Assembly (NCBI RefSeq): GCF_000599865.1
Contig: NZ_JHAC01000093.1
Location: 160,001-166,273 of the forward strand
Direction of reading: 5' to 3'
Source of the DNA: Deinococcus phoenicis
Lineage (GTDB): Bacteria > Deinococcota > Deinococci > Deinococcales > Deinococcaceae
Length of the DNA: 6,273 nucleotides
Shown one piece after another: positions 1-5,377 of the stretch. Numbering within the stretch: the stretch's first letter is position 1; each line of letters starts with the position of its first letter. The notes below the pieces were generated by a model that saw only the letters and a program-made list of their open reading frames with translations, had not been told where the DNA came from and did no database searches. Position numbers and translations under genes: made by a program.

Positions 1-1
1 G

Positions 2-247
2 GCGGACACGGCATGCTGCTCCACCGGACAGGGCGTCTGCACCTGCGATGTCCAGGAAGTCCTGGGCCTCAGCCAGCCCACCACCAGCCACCATATGAAA
101 ATCCTGGTGGACGCGGGCCTGGTCGAAGCCGAGAAGCGCGGCAAGTGGACGTACTACACCCTGAGTGCCCGGGGCCTGCTGATCGCCCGCACCGCACTCG
201 ACGCCCTGCTGGCCGCAGCGCCGCAGCGGCAGAAGGAGGCCGTATGA
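2..247 (+). CDS. arsR: ArsR/SmtB-family metalloregulator (5'-truncated by window edge)
   Basis: Frame 2 is open from the window edge and encodes the last 81 residues of a winged-helix repressor of the ArsR/SmtB family. Such proteins sit on the operator of a resistance operon and leave it when metal binds. Visible are CTCDVQ (residues 13-18 of the fragment), matching the CVCDL As(III)/Sb(III) site in the DNA-contact region of ArsR proteins; the recognition helix [13 protein letters not shown]; and the wing [17 protein letters not shown]. An extra Cys pair sits at fragment residues 5-6, just upstream of the CxC, and could be further metal ligands. The N-terminal dimerisation helix is missing because the window begins inside the gene. 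It overlaps the next ORF by 4 nt (ATGA) and lies upstream of a DUF6428/transporter pair, so it probably represses that operon. The metal (arsenite or antimonite) is inferred from the CxC and the neighbours. Confidence 0.92.
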   Translation, partial: ADTACCSTGQGVCTCDVQEVLGLSQPTTSHHMKILVDAGLVEAEKRGKWTYYTLSARGLLIARTALDALLAAAPQRQKEAV

Positions 248-414
248 ACTTCATCGCCACCGAGACCCTCGCCTTCGAACACCACCGGGACCTGCTCCGC
301 GATGCCGAACAGCAGCGCCGCGTTCAGCTTGCCCGGCAGGCAAATGTCCAGTTGCCCCGGCAGGCGAAGGCCGTGTCCCTGTCCACTTCCAACACCCCTT
401 GCCCCACCTGCTGA
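244..414 (+). CDS. Small helical protein with C-terminal CPTC, coupled to arsR
   Basis: This 56-residue ORF begins at the ATG inside the arsR stop (ATGA overlap). A strong Shine-Dalgarno, AAGGAGG at 233-239, lies 4 nt upstream, so a translated product is likely. The first 30 or so residues ([20 protein letters not shown]) should form a charged amphipathic helix. The tail is loose and ends in Cys-Pro-Thr-Cys. It contains no transmembrane segment. Short helical proteins of this general appearance, rich in Arg, Glu and Ala, are common next to regulators in Deinococcota and Actinobacteria, but I know of no assigned function. The terminal CxxC-type motif in a metalloid operon suggests, without proving, a thiol role in binding or delivering metal. 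Confidence 0.7.
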   Translation: MNFIATETLAFEHHRDLLRDAEQQRRVQLARQANVQLPRQAKAVSLSTSNTPCPTC

Positions 415-417
415 TTT

Positions 418-452
418 TTTGCCCTCACGCATCGAAGAACTTAGATAAGGAA
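418..452 (+). promoter_or_regulatory. AT-rich stretch with SD and possible internal promoter
   Basis: A locally AT-rich stretch follows the stop at 414: a T6 run (415-420), then a possible weak -35 TTGCCC (419-424), a 16-nt spacer and a -10-like TTAGAT (441-446). AAGGA at 447-451 is 7 nt before the ATG at 459 but only 1 nt before the ATG at 453, which favours 459 on an mRNA with a leader. The same -10 is placed 6 nt before 453, so a transcript starting there would be leaderless and begin at the other ATG. The SD is clear; the promoter is a guess. Confidence 0.35.
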
Positions 453-458
453 ATGACC

Positions 459-1007
459 ATGACCCAGACGATCCCCGGCCTCGCGGACCAAACCTCCACC
501 CTCACCCTGCTCCGCGCGCTGCGCGTTCAGCCCCAGCGGCCTCTGGAGTTCTGGCTGCACGGCGAGCTGCTGGTCGGCCCCGGCTACCACGTCACCGAGG
601 TCAAGGCCGTGACTATCGCGGCGATGGACTGCGGCGGAAGAGCGAATGCCTGGCGCGAGACAGTTATTCAGCTTATGGATGGTACTGCCCAGGAGGCGCA
701 GGCCGGGTTCATGACCACCCGCAAGTTCCTCGCCATCTATGACCGGGTGGCGAAGCATGTCCCGGTGCGCGGGGAGGCCGAGGTGCGCTTCGAGTACGGC
801 AACAACTCCACACCTGCGATGCAGTATCACGTCACGCACGTCGAACCCCAGGCGGAACGCGTCATCGTTCACCTGCGGACGCCGGGTGTGCAGTGCAAAG
901 CTGCCGACGCCTGCGGTCAACCCGTGGCAGCAGAAGCCACTGGGGGGTGTGCGCCCGAGAGTGGTTGCTGTGGCCCGGTGACGGCTGACCTGATCACGCT
1001 CGGCTGA
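459..1007 (+). CDS. DUF6428-family protein with Cys-rich tail
   Basis: A 182-residue protein that I recognise as resembling the DUF6428 family, which from memory is often encoded beside arsR in arsenic operons. No biochemical role is established as far as I know. Features that fit: [18 protein letters not shown] (residues 31-48, with the HVTEV core), MDCGG (56-60), and a C-terminal [10 protein letters not shown] segment (144-153). The tail continues with Cys at 164, 170 and 171, giving six Cys including C58. There is no signal peptide or membrane segment, so it should be cytosolic. An in-frame ATG at 453 and further in-frame codons up to 399 exist, but AAGGA spaced 7 nt from 459 supports 459. 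Its stop shares one base with the ATG of the transporter (TGATG), so the two are probably translationally coupled. A role binding or handing over As(III)-thiol species is inference from context and the Cys tail. Confidence 0.82.
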   Translation: MTQTIPGLADQTSTLTLLRALRVQPQRPLEFWLHGELLVGPGYHVTEVKAVTIAAMDCGGRANAWRETVIQLMDGTAQEAQAGFMTTRKFLAIYDRVAKHVPVRGEAEVRFEYGNNSTPAMQYHVTHVEPQAERVIVHLRTPGVQCKAADACGQPVAAEATGGCAPESGCCGPVTADLITLG

Positions 1008-2179
1008 TGCCGGATTCTGCTCACGGCCAGCATCCCCTTGTTTGGACGCTGGCCGTCCTCACGACGGTCAGCTACGGTGCCCTGTACTACGCGCAGCCTC
1101 TCCTCGCCGTCGCCGCCGAGCATGAATGGGGGTGGACGCGCACGCAGACCAGCCTGGCCTTCACTCTGGCGCTGCTGGTCACGGCCCTGATCGCCCCGAC
1201 GGTGGGCCGCCTCCTTGATGAGCATGGGGGCCGGGTGCTGGTCGGCGGCGGCGCGATGTTGGGGGGACTGGCATTGGTGTGGCTGGCTGCTGCTTCCAGC
1301 TATCTCCTGTTCGTACTCGGCTGGCTGCTGGCAGGCGCGGCGATGGCCCTGACCTTCTACGAGGCCGTGTTCACCGTCCTGGGGCAGCGGGTCAGTGGAG
1401 CTGAGCGCACCCGGGCCACCCTGACCATCACGCTGGTGGCCGGGCTGGCGAGCACGATCTTTGTCCCGCTCACCACGGCCCTGCTGACCGGCGGCCTGCG
1501 CGGGGCGCTGCTCGGGCTCGCGGCGCTGCTGCTCGCGGTCGGCCTCCTGGCCTGGCGGGTGCTGCCGAAGCACCGGGGAGCAGCCCCCGGAACCGTGCAG
1601 CCTCCCTTCACCCCGGACCGCGCCTTCGTCCGGCTGACCCTGGCCTTCACCCTCGCCCGGATCGTGACCGTCGGAGTGGGGTTACAACTGGCCCCGCTGC
1701 TGCTCGCCACTGAGTATCCCCCGGCGCTCGCCGCCGGGCTGACGGGACTGGCCGGGCTCGCCGCCCTCCCCGGAAGGGTGCTGTTCGTGCCCCTGCTTGG
1801 GCGGCTGGGCGCCCTGCCGCTGACCCTGCTGCTGTTCGCCGTGCTGGGCCTCGGGGCGCTCCTGCTGCACTTCCCGGCGGCTGCGCCCCTGACCATCAGC
1901 GGCATCGTCCTCTTCGGGATGGCGAGCGGTGCTCTCACCCTGGCACGGGCGGAACTGCTGGCCCGGCAGTACCGTCCAGAGGACTTTGGCACGGCGAACG
2001 GGCGCATGGCGAGGCCCGTGAACCTCGCCCAGGCGTTCACGCCGCTGGGCGTGGGCTGGCTCTACACCGTCTCGGGTGGGTACGGGTGGTCGCTGACCTT
2101 GCTGGCCCTCCTGGCGGGTCTGGCCGTGTGGGTAGCCTGGGGAGCTGCGCCGCGAGAGGTCCCGGCGCCCGGTGCCTAG
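1007..2179 (+). CDS. Major facilitator superfamily transporter, possible arsenic efflux (ArsK-like?)
   Basis: A 390-residue integral membrane protein with alternating hydrophobic segments fitting 12 helices, the normal MFS size. The motif-A loop between TM2 and TM3 reads GRLLDEHGGR (residues 67-76). The first helix region VSYGALYYAQPLLA and the following WGWTRTQTSLAFTLALL resemble MFS branches containing oxalate/formate- and monocarboxylate-type carriers. A basic, Pro-rich linker between the halves is near residues 184-204. I counted no Cys, so substrate recognition by protein thiols is unlikely. Translation starts at the ATG overlapping the stop of the DUF6428 gene and lacks a good SD of its own, consistent with coupling. 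Location behind arsR and DUF6428 suggests metalloid or organoarsenical efflux. ArsK- and ArsJ-type MFS pumps are precedents, but ArsJ works with an adjacent GAPDH and none is here. Substrate unproven. Confidence 0.85.
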   Translation: MPDSAHGQHPLVWTLAVLTTVSYGALYYAQPLLAVAAEHEWGWTRTQTSLAFTLALLVTALIAPTVGRLLDEHGGRVLVGGGAMLGGLALVWLAAASSYLLFVLGWLLAGAAMALTFYEAVFTVLGQRVSGAERTRATLTITLVAGLASTIFVPLTTALLTGGLRGALLGLAALLLAVGLLAWRVLPKHRGAAPGTVQPPFTPDRAFVRLTLAFTLARIVTVGVGLQLAPLLLATEYPPALAAGLTGLAGLAALPGRVLFVPLLGRLGALPLTLLLFAVLGLGALLLHFPAAAPLTISGIVLFGMASGALTLARAELLARQYRPEDFGTANGRMARPVNLAQAFTPLGVGWLYTVSGGYGWSLTLLALLAGLAVWVAWGAAPREVPAPGA

Positions 2180-2260
2180 CTCCATCGCCTGCTTCGCCTC
2201 GACTTGGCCGACGGGAGCCGCCACCCCACGTCCGCGCCCAAGCGCCCTTATACCCCTGGG

Positions 2261-2539
2261 ATGACCCTGCCGGACGAGCGCTCCAGGGAGCGTCTCGCCC
2301 ACCAGACCGGCGAGACCATCAAGGCCCGCATTCCTGAACCCACCTCGGGCTCCCCAATCAAGTGGACGGCCCGGGAGCGCCGAGCGCGTGTGGTTCATCC
2401 ACACGACCTCGGACTTGCTCACCCGAATGACTGCGGGAAACTTGAAGCGTTTTTCACTCCGGTCTGGCCTACCTGCCCCGCCGCGTCACCATCACTCCCC
2501 ACGGATCGGTCAGGATCAGGGCATGACGGACCGCTCTGA
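2261..2539 (+). CDS. Doubtful 92-residue ORF in the spacer before the MerR gene
   Basis: An ORF opens at ATG 2261 and runs into the first codons of the merR gene (17-nt overlap in another frame). Roughly its first 42 codons, up to about 2385, show the strong G/C third-position bias of real genes in this window, and encode a charged stretch (for example RSRERLAHQTGETIKARIPE). After that the bias fades, so this could be the N-terminal remnant of a decayed gene. There is no SD. A TATACC at 2249-2254 lies 6 nt before the ATG, the spacing of a leaderless start, but I see no matching -35. I do not recognise the protein. It may equally be non-coding spacer. Confidence 0.25.
   Translation: MTLPDERSRERLAHQTGETIKARIPEPTSGSPIKWTARERRARVVHPHDLGLAHPNDCGKLEAFFTPVWPTCPAASPSLPTDRSGSGHDGPL
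2292..2316. repeat. Perfect 8-bp inverted repeat (GTCTCGCC / GGCGAGAC)
   Basis: GTCTCGCC at 2292-2299 and its exact complement GGCGAGAC at 2309-2316 are separated by 9 nt. It lies about 110 nt after the MFS stop. A smaller hairpin, CGCTCC-AG-GGAGCG (2279-2292), abuts it. No T-run follows, so it is not a canonical intrinsic terminator. It could be a U-less hairpin at the end of the arsenic operon, an operator, or chance in GC-rich DNA. Confidence 0.4.
2387..2405. repeat. Perfect 7-bp palindrome upstream of the MerR gene
   Basis: CGTGTGG and CCACACG flank a 5-nt centre (TTCAT). The site lies at the start of a relatively AT-rich stretch running to about 2465, roughly 37 nt before a candidate -35. 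Position and symmetry suit a regulator binding site. It does not resemble the TCTCCCG-type operator downstream of merR, so a different regulator would be needed. It may be chance. Confidence 0.35.
2442..2470 (+). promoter_or_regulatory. Candidate promoter for the MerR gene
   Basis: TTGAAG (2442-2447) is followed after 17 nt by TGGCCT (2465-2470), in the least GC-rich part of the spacer (including GTTTTTCACT). The -10 match is poor. It would give a leader of about 45 nt containing the SD of merR. No dyad symmetry like the downstream operator spans it, so direct MerR autoregulation here is not evident. Confidence 0.25.
2512..2515 (+). promoter_or_regulatory. Ribosome binding site deciding the MerR start
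   Basis: AGGA lies 7 nt before ATG 2523. The only close alternative, ATG 2541, has no SD at normal distance, so 2523 is preferred even though the conserved HTH begins only at the second Met. Confidence 0.55.
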
Positions 2540-2942
2540 CATGCCCATCGGTCAACTCGCCACCTTGACTGGTGAGAGCGTCAAGGCGCTGCGCTACTGG
2601 ACGGACTTCGGCCTGCTGACGGTGGAGCGCCGCCCCAGCGGGTACCGACACTACCCGCCCGAGGCCGCCGAGCAGGTCCGTTTCATCCGCTCCGCGCAGG
2701 CCGCCGGATTCACCCTCGACGAGATCCGCCGGATTCTCCTGGCCCGTCAGGACGGTCAGAAACCCTGCGCGCACGTCAAGGCTGACCTCGACGCACACCT
2801 GAAAACGGTGCGGGCGCAGATCGCGCAACTCCAGGCGCTCGAAGCGCAGTTGCAGGCCAGGGTGACGTGGGCGGAGGAACACCCCGACCCGGCCTGCGAT
2901 TCCGCAGGATGTGTCTACCTGGAAGACACGCCCAGGGCTTGA
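2523..2942 (+). CDS. MerR-family metal-responsive transcriptional regulator
   Basis: A 139-residue protein of normal MerR-family length. The N-terminal helix-turn-helix (MPIGQLATLTGESVKALRYW, residues 7-26) is followed by the wing RPSGYRHY (37-44), a second helical pair ending in AGFTLDEIRRILLAR, and a dimerisation coiled coil (about 83-118) rich in Leu, Gln and Ala. Cys are at 82, 125 and 130. Mercury MerR uses C82, C117 and C126, so the number and the first position match but the C-terminal pair is closer (CDSAGC). This leaves Hg, Cd, Pb, Zn or Cu possible. Regulators of this type sit on a promoter with an over-long spacer and untwist it when metal binds. Such a promoter starts at this gene's stop codon and drives the chaperone, MerE-like and MerA-like genes. 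The tandem orientation differs from the divergent merR of Tn21/Tn501. I leave the symbol blank because the metal is uncertain. Confidence 0.9.
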   Translation: MTDRSDMPIGQLATLTGESVKALRYWTDFGLLTVERRPSGYRHYPPEAAEQVRFIRSAQAAGFTLDEIRRILLARQDGQKPCAHVKADLDAHLKTVRAQIAQLQALEAQLQARVTWAEEHPDPACDSAGCVYLEDTPRA

Positions 2943-2970
2943 CTCTCCCGTTGGCGGGAGACCCTAGCCT
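2939..2970 (+). promoter_or_regulatory. MerR-type long-spacer promoter for a leaderless transcript
   Basis: The -35 TTGACT (2939-2944) contains the TGA stop of the MerR gene. The -10 is TAGCCT (2965-2970), giving a 20-bp spacer, or 19 bp if read as CTAGCC. Either exceeds the usual 17 and is characteristic of MerR-activated promoters, where the regulator twists the DNA to realign the hexamers. The ATG of the next gene is at 2977, only 6 nt after the -10. Transcription should therefore begin at or next to the A of the start codon, giving a leaderless mRNA, as is frequent in Deinococcus. The spacer carries the operator listed separately. Confidence 0.85.
2944..2961. promoter_or_regulatory. MerR-family operator, 7-bp perfect dyad
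   Basis: TCTCCCG (2944-2950) and CGGGAGA (2955-2961) are exact complements around a TTGG centre, and sit between the -35 and -10 as in operators for MerR, CueR and ZntR. The arrangement is close to that of CueR/ZntR-type sites. The regulator encoded immediately upstream is the obvious ligand. Confidence 0.85.
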
Positions 2971-2976
2971 CGGGGC

Positions 2977-3462
2977 ATGACCACCCCTGATTGCTGCGCT
3001 CCGACCACGCCGGTCGCGGTGACCACCTGTCCCGCCTGTGGCACCACGGGCAGGGCCGTGAAGCTCGTCACCCTCAAGGCCCTGCTGACCCCAGCGGCGC
3101 TCGCCGTCCTCGATCCCAGCGAGGCGCACCGCTTCTGCCCGGACGCCGCCTGCGACGTCGTGTACTTCAGTGCCTCCCGGACCTACCGGCAGGCGGAGGT
3201 GAAGGTGCCCGTCCTCCAGAAGGACGGACGCGGCACTACCCCCGTCTGTTACTGCTTCGGCCACACCCGTGCTGACCTGGAGCACGCCGCCCGGGAGGGA
3301 CGTGCCGGAGTCATCCCCCAGTCGGTCCAGGCCCATATCCAGGCCGGACGCTGCGGGTGCGAGGTCAATAACCCCCAGGGAAGCTGCTGCCTGGGGAACG
3401 TGAACCGCACCCTGGCCGCCCTCCAGACCCCCGCTGAGAAAGGGCGTACCGGATGCTGCTGA
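2977..3462 (+). CDS. CopZ-type Fe-S/Zn metallochaperone lacking the HMA domain
   Basis: A 161-residue Cys-rich cytosolic protein matching the N-terminal domain of Archaeoglobus-type CopZ, which binds a Zn ion and a [2Fe-2S] cluster and hands metal to partners. Family hallmarks in order are CPACG (residues 18-22), TLKALL (32-37), FCPDAACDVVYFS (53-65), VCYCFGHT (90-97), GRCGCEVNNPQGSCCLGNV (about 125-141). Full-length CopZ continues into an Atx1-like heavy-metal domain; here the protein stops about 20 residues after the core, so that domain is absent. Additional Cys pairs lie at both ends (6-7 and 160-161). The start is fixed by the promoter: ATG follows the -10 by 6 nt, and only a GGGG tract, not a proper SD, precedes it. 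It is first in the MerR-controlled operon and overlaps the next gene by 10 nt. A role in cytosolic capture of a soft metal is inferred; Cu or Hg are both plausible. Confidence 0.88.
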   Translation: MTTPDCCAPTTPVAVTTCPACGTTGRAVKLVTLKALLTPAALAVLDPSEAHRFCPDAACDVVYFSASRTYRQAEVKVPVLQKDGRGTTPVCYCFGHTRADLEHAAREGRAGVIPQSVQAHIQAGRCGCEVNNPQGSCCLGNVNRTLAALQTPAEKGRTGCC

Positions 3463-3881
3463 GGAAGCCGGTGAGCCACCTGCGCGCGGACCTGCTGCTC
3501 GGCAGCGCGCTCCTGCTGTGCCCCTGTCACCTGCCCGTCCTGCTCACCGTGGTGGCCGGTGGCCTCGGCAGCGGTGCAGTGGCGGGCGTCCTCAGCCGGA
3601 ACATGCCGCTCGTCCTGGCCCTCGCCACCGGGTACTTCGTGTTCGCCCTGTGGCTCGGCCAGCGCCTCCTAAGGCACCAGGCCAGCGCCGCCACTCCCGG
3701 GGCTGGGAGGCACGAGGACTGCTGCCAGGTGCCTGCTCCTCGTCGTGACCGCGCCTGTGGCGTGGGTTCTTCACCCCTGAGCACCAAAGCTCGCCGGACA
3801 CGAGCCACAGCCGCTCTCTTCCCCCTCCCCAGGAGGTCAACATGCCGGACCAGACGAACGACCGCACTCAACCCGACGTGA
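3453..3881 (+). CDS. MerE-like two-TM metal transport protein with anomalous C-terminal tail
   Basis: The first 75 or so residues are a small membrane protein: TM1 about 12-37 with the motif LLCPCHLPVLLTVVAG (Cys 23 and 25), TM2 about 51-72. CPCHLP in the first helix is characteristic of MerE and related mercury carriers, which move Hg(II) or organomercury across the inner membrane through paired Cys; classical MerE is about 78 residues. Here the frame continues to 142 residues. The extra tail, about 80-142, is rich in Arg, Ala, Ser and Thr, contains a Cys pair at 90-91, has weaker codon bias, and overlaps the next gene by 40 nt. It may reflect a lost stop or frameshift. Start choice: ATG 3453 overlaps the chaperone stop by 10 nt and has AAAGGG upstream; GTG 3471 is an alternative with AGGA 5 nt before it. 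Both keep the TM core. Confidence 0.78.
   Translation: MLLRKPVSHLRADLLLGSALLLCPCHLPVLLTVVAGGLGSGAVAGVLSRNMPLVLALATGYFVFALWLGQRLLRHQASAATPGAGRHEDCCQVPAPRRDRACGVGSSPLSTKARRTRATAALFPLPRRSTCRTRRTTALNPT
3831..3836 (+). promoter_or_regulatory. Strong Shine-Dalgarno for the MerA-like gene
   Basis: AGGAGG lies 5 nt before ATG 3842. It secures this start over later in-frame codons such as GTG 3974, and shows that the reductase can be translated independently of the upstream gene, even though the upstream frame runs through this site. Confidence 0.8.
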
Positions 3882-5377
3882 ACAAGATTGAGGACACCCG
3901 CGACCAGGCGACGTTCGAGTCCATCGCCCGCCCCAGCGATCCTTCCAGTGACGCCCCGCAGAAGGCCCAAGGGGTGGCCCCAAGCACAGGGACGGGTACG
4001 CACTACGACGCCATCGTGCTGGGCGGTGGGATGGCCGGCGTGCCCCTTGCGCACCGCCTCGCGTACAAGGGCCTGCGCACTGCCCTGATAGAACGCGCGG
4101 AACTCGGCGGGACGTGCCTGAACCGGGGCTGCATTCCCACCAAGACGATGATCGCCAGCGCCCGGGTCGCGCACCTGGCTTACCTGAGCGAGCAGTGGGG
4201 CGTGGAGACCGGCGAGGTGCGCGTGCATCTCGGGCGGGTGGTGGACCGCAAGGACGACCTCGTGCGCAGCATCCGCGCCGGGTCCGAGCGGAACGTCGCG
4301 CAGAACAAGAACCTCACCCTGATTCGTGGGAACGCGCGGTCCGTTGGGGAGCGCCGCCTAGAGGTGGACGGGGAGGAGATCAGCGCGGAGCGGGTCTTCA
4401 TCGCGGTCGGAACGCGCAACCGGGTGCCTGTGATCGAGGGCCTGGAGAGCGTGCCCTTCCTCGACTCCACCACGGCGATGGAACTCCGCGAGGTTCCCCC
4501 GCACCTGGTGATCGTCGGCGGTGGGTACATCGGGGTGGAGTTCGCACAGATGTACCGCCGCTTCGGCAGCCGTGTCACGGTGTTGCAAAGCGCGCCGCAG
4601 CTGCTGGCGAGCGAGGACGAAGACATCACGGCGGCGCTGAGGGAGGCACTGGAGGCCGAGGGCATCGAGGTCGTCGTGAAGGCCCGGGTGGGGCGGGTGG
4701 CGGGCAGCGAGGGGCAGATGCGGGTCACGGCCAGGGTGGACGGCGAGGACCGTACCTACACGGGAACGCACCTGATGATCGCCGCAGGGCGCGTGCCGAA
4801 CACGGATGGGCTCGGTCTGGAGCACACCGGCGTGGACCTCGACGAGCACGGCTTCATCAGGATCAACGACCGGCTGGAGACGACCGCGCCCGGCGTCTGG
4901 GCGCTGGGGGACGTGCGGGGCGGGCCGATGTTCACGCACACCGCGCGGGATGACGCGCGGATCATCTACCAGAACGTCGTCAAGGGGCAGGACCTGAGCA
5001 TCCGGGACCGGGTGGTGCCGTGGGCAGTGTTCACCGACCCCCAGCTCGGGCGAGTGGGACTTTCCGAACGCGCGGCACGGGGGGCGGGGTTCAAGCTGAA
5101 GATCGGGACGTACGAGGCGCGCAAGGTCGCCAAAGCGCGGGCCCTCGGGGAGACACGCGGAATGATCAAGGTGGTGGCGGACGCAGCGACTGACCGCATC
5201 CTGGGTGCGGCGGTGCTGATGGCCGAGGGAGCGGAACTGGTGCATGAGTTCGTGACGGCGATGCAGCTTGGTGCGCGGTACACCGACTTGCAGGACATGA
5301 TCCACATCCACCCGACCCTGGCGGAGGGCCTGAACAACGCCCTGGGCGGCGTGCATTACGAGGAAGGGCTGGAATGA
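3842..5377 (+). CDS. MerA-like FAD/NAD(P)H disulfide oxidoreductase (class I), non-canonical
   Basis: A 511-residue flavoprotein of the glutathione reductase/lipoamide dehydrogenase/mercuric reductase family. In order: a polar, probably disordered N-terminal extension (1-53); FAD-binding YDAIVLGGGMAGVPLAHRLA (about 55-74); redox-active disulfide GGTCLNRGCIPTK (Cys 92 and 97); NAD(P)-binding VIVGGGYIGVEFAQ (223-236); FAD-contact GVWALGDV (351-358); and a dimerisation domain with VFTDPQLGRVGLSE (396-409). The C-terminal end HIHPTLAEG (488-496) has the His-x4-Glu dyad (H490, E495) of disulfide reductases. Classical MerA instead ends in a Cys-Cys pair that receives Hg(II), and usually carries an N-terminal HMA domain; neither is present. 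Annotation as mercuric reductase is supported by the MerR/MerE-like context, but reduction of another metal or a low-molecular-weight disulfide is possible. Start: AGGAGG 5 nt upstream, and the extension has coding-type codon bias. Last clear gene of the operon. Confidence 0.88.
   Translation: MPDQTNDRTQPDVNKIEDTRDQATFESIARPSDPSSDAPQKAQGVAPSTGTGTHYDAIVLGGGMAGVPLAHRLAYKGLRTALIERAELGGTCLNRGCIPTKTMIASARVAHLAYLSEQWGVETGEVRVHLGRVVDRKDDLVRSIRAGSERNVAQNKNLTLIRGNARSVGERRLEVDGEEISAERVFIAVGTRNRVPVIEGLESVPFLDSTTAMELREVPPHLVIVGGGYIGVEFAQMYRRFGSRVTVLQSAPQLLASEDEDITAALREALEAEGIEVVVKARVGRVAGSEGQMRVTARVDGEDRTYTGTHLMIAAGRVPNTDGLGLEHTGVDLDEHGFIRINDRLETTAPGVWALGDVRGGPMFTHTARDDARIIYQNVVKGQDLSIRDRVVPWAVFTDPQLGRVGLSERAARGAGFKLKIGTYEARKVAKARALGETRGMIKVVADAATDRILGAAVLMAEGAELVHEFVTAMQLGARYTDLQDMIHIHPTLAEGLNNALGGVHYEEGLE

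Noticed and set aside
411..420. T6 run after the 56-residue ORF as an intrinsic terminator.
   Set aside because: No GC-rich hairpin precedes it; the upstream CCCC-rich sequence has no complementary arm.
917..1573. Long minus-strand ORFs opposite DUF6428 and the MFS gene, and opposite the reductase (4358-5473).
   Set aside because: These are antisense shadows in GC-rich DNA; they are low in hydrophobic core residues and rich in Arg/Pro/Gln/His, while the plus-strand frames show clear protein families.
2382..2450. Peptide VWFIHTTSDLLTRMTAG in the frame upstream of merR slightly resembles the start of low-molecular-weight arsenate reductases (VLFLCTxNSxRSQMAEG).
   Set aside because: Catalytic Cys and Arg are absent, similarity is limited to a few residues, nothing downstream continues the match, and the stretch lies in AT-richer promoter-like DNA.
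3757..3808. Nested short complementary arms (GTGGC/GCCAC around GAGC/GCTC) before the reductase as an attenuator or terminator.
   Set aside because: Arms are only 4-5 bp with a large interior and no T-run; expected by chance at this GC content.
4114..4953. 279-codon plus-strand ORF inside the reductase gene.
   Set aside because: Out-of-frame shadow dominated by Arg, Gly, Ala and Pro, with no domain features.
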